Source: JAWPMV01 sp038527215
GTDB taxonomy: Bacteria > Bacteroidota > Bacteroidia > J057
Length of the DNA: 30,659 nucleotides
Assembly (NCBI GenBank): GCA_038527215.1
Contig: JBCBGC010000101.1
Coordinates: forward strand, 1 to 30,659
Direction of reading: 5' to 3'
The translations under genes were made by a program, and so were the position numbers. Positions 24,738-30,659 of this stretch are shown piece by piece. Each line of letters starts with the position of its first letter. Positions within the stretch are counted from its first letter, which is position 1. The notes below the pieces were generated by a model that was not told where the DNA came from, did no database searches, and was given only the letters and a program-made list of their open reading frames with translations.

Positions 24738-26864
24738 CTACTTGGGGTCGCTGGACTCGTCTGGTTCTGAGGGGGTTTCGGCTTCTTTTTCGGCGGGGGG
24801 TTCTTCACCGGGGAAATGGACTTCTTCGCCCCAGACGTGCTGCAAAAACCATTGCCAGTTGTGCCAGAGGGCGGCCAGACGCTCCTTGGGTCGGGTGACG
24901 CTGTGGCCGAAGCCACGGTAAACTACCAGACGGGTGGGTACCTCCATGTCCTGCAAGCCCTGGTAAAGCTGGTAGGCATTAGGAATGGGCACACGCTGGT
25001 CGTATTCCCCGTGCTGGATGAGGGTGGGGGTTTTCGCCTGCTTGATATAGTGCATAGGCGAAGTTTTGGCGTAAAGCTCTGGATTGTCCCAAGGAGTGGA
25101 CTTAAGGTACTGCCGGGTAAAAGGATGAACGTCCGTATTGACGTAGTAAGTCATCCAATCTGAGATGCCGGCCCCGACAGAAATGGCCTTAAAGCGGTCG
25201 GTGGTGGTGGTCAAAAAAGCGGAAATATAGCCGCCCTGGCTCCAGCCCATGGCGCCCATTTTGTCCGTATCGATCAGGCCTTTTTCTGCCAAATGATCCA
25301 CCCCTGATAGGACATCCCAAGCATCACCGATGCCCAGGTTTTCGACATTGAGGGCGCGGAAGGCACCGCCATAACCTGCCGAGCCGCGATAGTTGGGACG
25401 AAGAATGAGGCAGCCTTTGGCCAGCCATTGCAAAGCCGGATATACGATGCCGGGAATGGGGGTAGGCATATCAATGCTCTGGGGGCCGCCGTGAATCATC
25501 ACCAGCAAAGGATAGGTTTGCTTGGGGTCATAGTCCTGCGGTTTGTGCAGGACGCCTTCGATTTGGGTGCCGTCCTGGGATTGCCATTGGATGAGTTCGC
25601 TTTGGGCGACGGCCCAGTTTGCGCATTGCGAATTGATCTGGGTAAGGGCCTTGGGAGCCTTATCGCCCACTTTCCCTTTATAAATCTCCAGCATTTCGTC
25701 CCCGTTCCGAGCGGCAAAGGCTATGCTTTCCCCATCCTCCGCCAAGCTAAAGCTGTCCAGAATATGATGGGTCTGGGGCAACCATTTGAGCTTGCCCGAG
25801 CGAGCATTGAGCGAAAACATGCGGATGCGCGTCCCTTCCCGAGCCAGCCCAAAGAGGCCTTTGTCGGTCCAATGAATATGAAAGATATTCTCGTCAAAAT
25901 CCGCCGCGATCCGCCGGGATTTTTTGGTGCGCAGGGAATAGAGGAAGAGCTTGTCCAGGGCGTAGTAATGGCTGCTGCGGTTGTCTTCAGCACTGAAGTA
26001 GAGAATCTGCTTTTGGTCAGGCGACCAAATACAATGCCCCACAAAACTCTCCGCCTCCAAGAGCGGCTTCATGCTGCCATCTTCGAGCTTCAGTAAGGAT
26101 ACACTGGCATCCACCCGGGCATTGATGTCCGGGGTCGGCTGATGCTCTACCGTCATCCATTTGCCATCCGGCGACCAGTCAAAGTCTCGCACCGTAAAAT
26201 CACCCTCCGTCAGGCGACGGGCTTTAGGCCAGGCCGAGTCTTCCTTTTTCTTTTTGTCCTCGTCCCCATTGCCATTGCCATTTTTATCCTCATTGTCCGG
26301 CTCGTCGCCGTTGTTCAGAATATCCTCGGCCTTGGGCGGCAAGGTACCCGGCTCCGCAAACTCCGGATCAAAGGGCATTACCCAGAGATGGGCCATGCGA
26401 TATTCTTCATCCTCGAAAGCAAAGCGGCCAAATCGGTCTTTGCGATCCTTGTCTTTTTTGGGTTCTGGCTCCCGCTTGACGTAGGCCAGATGCTTTCCGT
26501 CAGGCGAAAGCGCAAAGCGCCCAATGGCTTCCTTGACCTGGGTCAAAGGTCGAGCTTCGCCCCCTTCCAGGCGCATGGCATAGAGCTGGGTATACTTGCT
26601 GCGACGCGCTTTGAAAATGATCCATTTGCTATCCGGCGACCAGACCGGGGTAATGCTGTTGCCGCTGACGGTACGGGTGAGCTGAAAAGGCTTGCGCCCA
26701 TTTTTAGAGAGCCAGATTTCGGTGTGATATCGGTTGTTTTCCCAACTGGTTCGACGATAATAAAAGAGCACGTGTCGCCCATTCGGAGAGATGACCGGAC
26801 GAGAGGCCTTATGCAGGGAAATGACCTGCTCAAAACTGGGAACATGAGGCGGGGCAGCGTTCAT
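24738..26864 (-). CDS. S9 family prolyl oligopeptidase-like serine peptidase
   Basis: 708 aa. The N-terminal about 430 residues form a beta-propeller of WD40/PD40 repeats (SPDGKHLAYVKRE, SPDGKWMTVEHQP, SPDQKQILYFSAE). The C-terminal alpha/beta-hydrolase domain has HGGPQ (oxyanion region), nucleophile GWSQGGY (Ser about 542), Asp in GEYDQRVP (about 622) and His in GFGHS (about 654): a full triad. Such enzymes cleave oligopeptides or acyl-peptides. No signal peptide is evident, so a cytoplasmic place is likely. Oddities are an Asp/Asn/Lys-rich insert (about 188-212) and a Glu/Pro/Asp-rich C-terminal tail. Codon use is G+C-rich, unlike the island to its left. Confidence 0.94.
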   Translation of the reverse strand: MNAAPPHVPSFEQVISLHKASRPVISPNGRHVLFYYRRTSWENNRYHTEIWLSKNGRKPFQLTRTVSGNSITPVWSPDSKWIIFKARRSKYTQLYAMRLEGGEARPLTQVKEAIGRFALSPDGKHLAYVKREPEPKKDKDRKDRFGRFAFEDEEYRMAHLWVMPFDPEFAEPGTLPPKAEDILNNGDEPDNEDKNGNGNGDEDKKKKEDSAWPKARRLTEGDFTVRDFDWSPDGKWMTVEHQPTPDINARVDASVSLLKLEDGSMKPLLEAESFVGHCIWSPDQKQILYFSAEDNRSSHYYALDKLFLYSLRTKKSRRIAADFDENIFHIHWTDKGLFGLAREGTRIRMFSLNARSGKLKWLPQTHHILDSFSLAEDGESIAFAARNGDEMLEIYKGKVGDKAPKALTQINSQCANWAVAQSELIQWQSQDGTQIEGVLHKPQDYDPKQTYPLLVMIHGGPQSIDMPTPIPGIVYPALQWLAKGCLILRPNYRGSAGYGGAFRALNVENLGIGDAWDVLSGVDHLAEKGLIDTDKMGAMGWSQGGYISAFLTTTTDRFKAISVGAGISDWMTYYVNTDVHPFTRQYLKSTPWDNPELYAKTSPMHYIKQAKTPTLIQHGEYDQRVPIPNAYQLYQGLQDMEVPTRLVVYRGFGHSVTRPKERLAALWHNWQWFLQHVWGEEVHFPGEEPPAEKEAETPSEPDESSDPK

Positions 26865-27215
26865 GGCTGGTTAGTGGATGGGGGAGTACAGTGAGATCGC
26901 TTTACATAGCTATTCATTTTTGCGGCAAGAAGCAAATTTGAGCCGCTTACTTGGCAGGGTATGCGGGAAATGAGGTTGGATTCAATTTCGCATGACCAAC
27001 CCAACCTCAAGTCATCCCCGGACGGAGCTTGGCCTGAGTAAGGGACGTGCTCAGGACTGCTCAGGGCCCGGGATCCTTTACCCTGTGCCGGGTTCGATTT
27101 TCAATCCTTGGACAAAAAGAAAACGGTACTACATAAAAGATCCCGGGTTCTTGTTCGAGGGTAAGCCTCGAACAAGCCCCGGGATGACGTAGCGTTTTAC
27201 AGTTTTGACCGAAGG
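26865..27215. repeat. Intergenic palindromic element between two peptidase genes
   Basis: 351 bp without a gene. The outer arms GTCATCCC (27011-27018) and GGGATGAC (27181-27188) enclose a perfect 11-bp hairpin CTTGTTCGAGG (27150-27160) with CCTCGAACAAG (27166-27176), and repeated CCCGGG/GGATCC-rich stems. A further 9-bp pair TGAGGTTGG (26971-26979) with CCAACCTCA (27001-27009) lies just outside. The sequence differs from the 260-bp array but shares the design of GTCA-CCCGG outer arms and nested inner stems. Confidence 0.65.
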
Positions 27216-30200
27216 CTATTTCAATTCCCTCATGATTTCCTCGATGGCGCGGTCCAGCTGCGGCTGTCGGCCTTTCAGGCGGTCCTCAAAGGTTTCAGGC
27301 ACTTCAATATCCGGGCTCACCCCGGTTTTTTCCAGATTCTTCCCGTCCAAAGAATAGCAACCCCAGGCTGGAAGGCGATAGAAAGAACCATCCACCAGTC
27401 CTTTTCCAGAGGTAAAGATGATCCAGCGATAGGTTTCCATACCAACGATTTTGCCCAATCCTAATGCTTTGAAGCCCTGGGCCGTCATTTCCGCATCACT
27501 GAGGCTCTGCTCGTTGGTAAGGAGGATAATCGGCTTGCCAGAAGGGCTAAAGTTCGGCTGAGGAGCCAGTTCTCCTTCCCGGTACTTCCAATTCAGGTAA
27601 GGCTTGCGGCTCAGGGCATTTAGCACGCGGTCGTGTACATTCCCTCCGGTGTTCCATCTTAAATCCAGAATCAGGGCATCCCGCTGGTGGAATTCCCGTA
27701 CGATCTGCCGCTGGAAGCTACCGAGTTCGCCTCCGCCCATGTTTTTCATGTGGATATAAGCGACCCTTTTGTTGGTCTTTTTGTCTACATAGGCCTGGTT
27801 CTCCGCTTGCCACTCATCATATAGCTGTTGAGTCAGCGCAAAGGTGGGTTGGGTATGACAATAGACGGTATGCTCTTTGCCATCCCGCTCAAATACCAGC
27901 GTAATCTCGTCAGGGCGGTTAGGGAAGTTAAAATAGGTTTCCCGGTTGCTCCCTTCCACAATCCGCTGTCCTTGCACGGCTACCAAGCGGTCTCCTGCTT
28001 TAATATCTTTCCCCGCTACATCGGCCCGGCTTTTGGCTACAATGCGGTCTACTACGAAAGGCTGGTCATTTTTGAACAAAATCCCGGTTTCGGCCGAGCT
28101 CCCGTTATAAAAGACTCCTTCCTCCCGGCCGAAGGTACCAAAGCCCAGGTGAGAAGAGTTGAGCTCGCCCAGCATGTCCGTGATCAACACACGCAGGTCA
28201 TTACGAGAAGTCAGGTGAGGCAAAAAGGTCGCATAACGATCGCGGATGCCCTGCCAGTTTTCTCCGTGAAAGCTCTCATTGTAGAAGTTCTCTTCCAGGT
28301 TGGCCCACAACTCGTAAAACATCTGCTCAAATTCCGATTGAAGCTGACGCTGGAAACGGTGAGAGAGTTTGATCTGATCCATTTTACCGGCTGCAGGGTT
28401 GAAGCTGTGCACATTGCCCCCATACATAGCGTAATAGCTGTCTTTGACCTTGATCATCTCCAGGCCAAAGGGACGAGTTACGCCTTTTACCACTTCCGTC
28501 TTAGACTCTTCAAAATCTTCGTAGGTGGTTTTCCAAAGCTGAAATTTTCCTTCATCGTGATTTGAGACGTAGAAAACCATGGTTTTCTTTTTGGCCTGCA
28601 CCACATAAACCCCTTGCTGGCTACCTACTCTGGGACTGATTCGCTCAATGCGATCCATCGGATCATTGAAGTCTATTTCTACCTTGACTTTATCTTTGTC
28701 CGATTTCTTTTCCTTGTCTTTATTATCGGATTTCTCTTCCTTTTCCGTGTCTTTATCCTTGTCCTTGTCTTTTGCTTCTTCCTTTTTGTCCTCTTTGTTT
28801 TCCTCCTCTTCAAACAGTTTTTCCCACTCTGCCTGACGGAATGGGGCTTCCATCCGGGTCAGGGGTAAGCGATAGATGGACTCCTCATCTGCCCCAAAAG
28901 GATAATTAGGCTGGGTGAGACTGGCTTGGAAAAAGATATACTTGCCATCGGGGGACCAAAAAGGAGCAGCCTCTGACACCCCGGTTTGGGTAAGGTTGTG
29001 TTTCTTTTTTTCTTCCAGATCATAGACAAAAATCTCCCGCTCGAAGTTCCGATATGCCGTAAAAGCAAGGTATCGATCGTCTGGCGAAAAGCGGGGGCGA
29101 TCATTATAGAATCCCCAAAGCTCCTCCTTGAGCAGGGGCGTAGAGGTCAGGCTTTCCAGGTCAAGCATGCGCACTTCCTCCCGACCACTAAAGTACACCC
29201 CTTGGGTGCGTTCGTGGTTGAGGCTCAGCAGACGGTTGTTCTGCATATCGCTGGTAATGGCTTTCTCACTACCCGCCCGATCAGGACGAATGGTAAACCA
29301 GTTTTGGTAGCCGTTTACGGTTTGGTTAAAAAGCAAGGTCCGGTCATCATTAAGCCAGTAGATCTCCATGACCCGGCCCAGAGATTGGGTAGGGATGTGG
29401 CGGACGAATTTACCCTTGATATCTGAAACAAAAAGCTCCCCCCGAGAGACAAAGGCCAGCTTCTTTTTGTCTTGGGAAACATCGAACGCGCTTACATTTC
29501 CGCTCACCTGAAAACTCTGGCTTTGGGCCAGGGTAACATTCTCAGCCAGGGAGGTTTTTAAGGCTTTGGTTTTGCCGGATTTAGTGTCGTAGATAAAAAG
29601 CTGGTAATCCCGCTCAAAAACAACCTTTTCCCCGTTAGCGCTGACTTGAGGTCGCTTGATAGAGCTTTCGAATTTGGTAAGGGCTTTCTTTTTGCCATTG
29701 CTGCTCATGGTAAAAAGGTTGTACTCACCGGTATTCTCATCGGACAGAAAGTACAGGGTGCCTTTTTTATCGAACATGGGCCAAAAATCTTTGCCCTCGT
29801 AGTCGGTCAACTGCTTATAGGTGCCCCGCTTGGGGTCGTAGCTTTTGATGTCTGGATTGTAGGCTCCTTTATAGCGCTTCCTGTGGACCTGATTGGAGCT
29901 TTCCCAGGATTCGTTGAAATAATAGGCTCCACTTTTAGGATGGACAGCCAGGTTGTGCATCTGATTAAAATAGTGACCAACCAGACGTTTGGGCGTTCCT
30001 CCGTCGATATTGACAGAATAGGTAGACTGGCGATTATAGCGGGAAGAGGTAAAATAGATTTCCTTGCTATTCCAGGACCAGGTGCTCACCAAATCAGCTC
30101 CGCTATGCCAGGTTAGGCGCTTGATTTCGCCGCCTGCCATGGGCATGAGAAAAACATCGGGATTTCCATATTGCGAGGCAGAAAAAGCTACCCACTTTCC

Positions 30201-30440
30201 ATCTGGAGAAATGCGCGCAAAACTTTCATTGCCTTTCATTCCGGTAAGGCGGGTGGCCTGTTGAGATTCGGCAGACTGTATCCACAGGTCTCCGTCATAA
30301 GAAAACACTACGGTTTGCCCATCTGGAGAGATGGTCGGACTTTCGGTAAAAAAAATATCCTGAGCCATTAACTGAGGGAGGAAGAGAAGGCTTAGCGCCC
30401 ATCCCATACTCAGGCGGCTCAGTAAATTCAAGCGTTTCAT
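27216..30440 (-). CDS. Secreted tricorn-type S41 protease
   Basis: 1074 aa with a signal peptide (MKRLNLLSRLSMGWALSLLFLPQLMAQ). Propeller repeats follow (SPDGQTVVFSYDGDLW, SPDGKWVAFSAS and others, to about residue 540), then a helical C1 region (EQMFYELWANLEENFY, about 710-725), a PDZ domain (about 790-860, GDRLVAVQGQRI), and an S41 catalytic domain with ILDLRWNTGGNVHDR. The tricorn-type His (ELNSSH, about 764) and nucleophile Ser (EQSLSDAEM, about 981) are in place. It likely degrades oligopeptides in the periplasm or outside the cell. A Lys/Asp/Glu-rich low-complexity linker sits at about 545-590. Length matches tricorn homologues. Confidence 0.95.
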   Translation of the reverse strand: MKRLNLLSRLSMGWALSLLFLPQLMAQDIFFTESPTISPDGQTVVFSYDGDLWIQSAESQQATRLTGMKGNESFARISPDGKWVAFSASQYGNPDVFLMPMAGGEIKRLTWHSGADLVSTWSWNSKEIYFTSSRYNRQSTYSVNIDGGTPKRLVGHYFNQMHNLAVHPKSGAYYFNESWESSNQVHRKRYKGAYNPDIKSYDPKRGTYKQLTDYEGKDFWPMFDKKGTLYFLSDENTGEYNLFTMSSNGKKKALTKFESSIKRPQVSANGEKVVFERDYQLFIYDTKSGKTKALKTSLAENVTLAQSQSFQVSGNVSAFDVSQDKKKLAFVSRGELFVSDIKGKFVRHIPTQSLGRVMEIYWLNDDRTLLFNQTVNGYQNWFTIRPDRAGSEKAITSDMQNNRLLSLNHERTQGVYFSGREEVRMLDLESLTSTPLLKEELWGFYNDRPRFSPDDRYLAFTAYRNFEREIFVYDLEEKKKHNLTQTGVSEAAPFWSPDGKYIFFQASLTQPNYPFGADEESIYRLPLTRMEAPFRQAEWEKLFEEEENKEDKKEEAKDKDKDKDTEKEEKSDNKDKEKKSDKDKVKVEIDFNDPMDRIERISPRVGSQQGVYVVQAKKKTMVFYVSNHDEGKFQLWKTTYEDFEESKTEVVKGVTRPFGLEMIKVKDSYYAMYGGNVHSFNPAAGKMDQIKLSHRFQRQLQSEFEQMFYELWANLEENFYNESFHGENWQGIRDRYATFLPHLTSRNDLRVLITDMLGELNSSHLGFGTFGREEGVFYNGSSAETGILFKNDQPFVVDRIVAKSRADVAGKDIKAGDRLVAVQGQRIVEGSNRETYFNFPNRPDEITLVFERDGKEHTVYCHTQPTFALTQQLYDEWQAENQAYVDKKTNKRVAYIHMKNMGGGELGSFQRQIVREFHQRDALILDLRWNTGGNVHDRVLNALSRKPYLNWKYREGELAPQPNFSPSGKPIILLTNEQSLSDAEMTAQGFKALGLGKIVGMETYRWIIFTSGKGLVDGSFYRLPAWGCYSLDGKNLEKTGVSPDIEVPETFEDRLKGRQPQLDRAIEEIMRELK

Positions 30441-30566
30441 AGTTCGGTCAGGTTGGTTGATGAATTGAGATGAATGAATAGGCAGGAAGCTACAAAAGGC
30501 AACTGAGGAAAGCAGTAAGCAATCGACGATTCAAGAGTTGCGGTCGACGTTTCGGGTTAAAAAAAA
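30441..30566. other. Upstream region of the tricorn gene
   Basis: 126 bp holding the promoter and leader for the minus-strand protease gene. No clear TAnnTTTG box was found and no coding signal is seen. Confidence 0.4.
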
Positions 30567-30590
30567 GCGACCTGCCTTTGGGCAGGTCGC
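30559..30590 (-). terminator. Intrinsic terminator of the gene entering from the right
   Basis: GCGACCTGCC (30567-30576) and GGCAGGTCGC (30581-30590) form a perfect 10-bp stem with loop TTTG. On the minus strand it is followed by at least eight T (30559-30566). It lies about 28 nt after the stop codon of the partial gene at 30618. Confidence 0.92.
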
Positions 30591-30617
30591 TATGCTATTT
30601 CTCAAGGAGTGAGGCTT

Positions 30618-30659
30618 CTATCTCACCAGGGTAATATTTCCGGTGTAGGTTTTCTCGCC
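30618..30659 (-). CDS. Partial gene: C-terminus resembling a type IX secretion sorting tail
   Basis: Only the last 13 codons and a TAG lie in the window: GEKTYTGNITLVR then stop. The layout Gly-x-x-x-Tyr-x-Gly-x-(hydrophobic)-x-(hydrophobic)-x at the very end is typical of T9SS type A C-terminal sorting domains in Bacteroidota. The match is short. A good terminator follows, which supports the reading frame. Confidence 0.6.
   Translation of the reverse strand, partial: GEKTYTGNITLVR

Noticed and set aside
25428..26894. Long plus-strand frames opposite the S9 peptidase
   Set aside because: Shadow frames caused by high G+C codon bias of the real minus-strand gene.

Overview
The window looks like a chromosomal segment of a Bacteroidota bacterium, possibly a Saprospiria/Lewinella-like lineage. 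The evidence is a textbook Bacteroidota promoter (TTGACA, 17 nt, TACTTTTG) in front of tRNA-Glu, the RDD / SpoIIM-like / DUF4129 / DUF4350 / MoxR / DUF58 gene set, a tricorn-type protease, a probable type IX secretion C-terminal tail at the right edge, and the general absence of strong Shine-Dalgarno sites. A short run of N (8742-8748) shows it is an assembled draft with a gap inside a tandem repeat.

Layout. 1-543: intergenic palindromic repeats ending in a strong terminator. 544-1443 (-): secreted YD-repeat-like protein. 1782-8243: a divergent RDD gene (-) followed by a five-gene (+) cluster (SpoIIM-like, DUF4129, DUF4350, MoxR AAA+ ATPase, DUF58), a common Bacteroidota membrane/chaperone module, interrupted between MoxR and DUF58 by a 0.27-kb hairpin-rich spacer. 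8244-9650: a 260-bp-period tandem array of nested palindromes. 9712-10707 (-): glyceraldehyde-3-phosphate dehydrogenase with its own terminator. 11028-11099 (+): tRNA-Glu(TTC) with promoter and terminator.

11472-24608 is the main item: a visibly A+T-richer block that starts right after the tRNA and carries a DNA phosphorothioation (PT) defence locus. A plus-strand operon encodes a double-HTH protein, DndC, DndD, DndE and a DndA/IscS-type cysteine desulfurase, which is the complete sulfur-insertion set. Converging on it with a 4-bp stop overlap is a six-gene minus-strand operon: a PLD-like plus SF2 helicase, a 60-aa protein, a second DndD-like SMC ATPase, a protein resembling PT-associated protein 4, a ParB-N-domain protein, and a nuclease-like protein with a conserved-looking D...Q-x3-GK-x-W core. 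Neither DndB nor DndFGH is present. The gene order dndC-D-E-A followed by a non-DndFGH module recalls the DndCDEA-PbeABCD systems reported in archaea and bacteria. The ParB/nuclease-like pair in the same operon looks like an added effector or control arm. A divergent ParB-HTH-like gene sits at the distal edge.

24738-26864 (-): S9 prolyl-oligopeptidase-family peptidase. 26965-27190: another palindromic element. 27216-30440 (-): secreted tricorn-type S41 protease. 30618-30659 (-): the last 13 codons of a protein with a type IX-secretion-like tail, followed by its terminator.

Positions of motifs were read by hand. No database search, alignment or GC computation was run.
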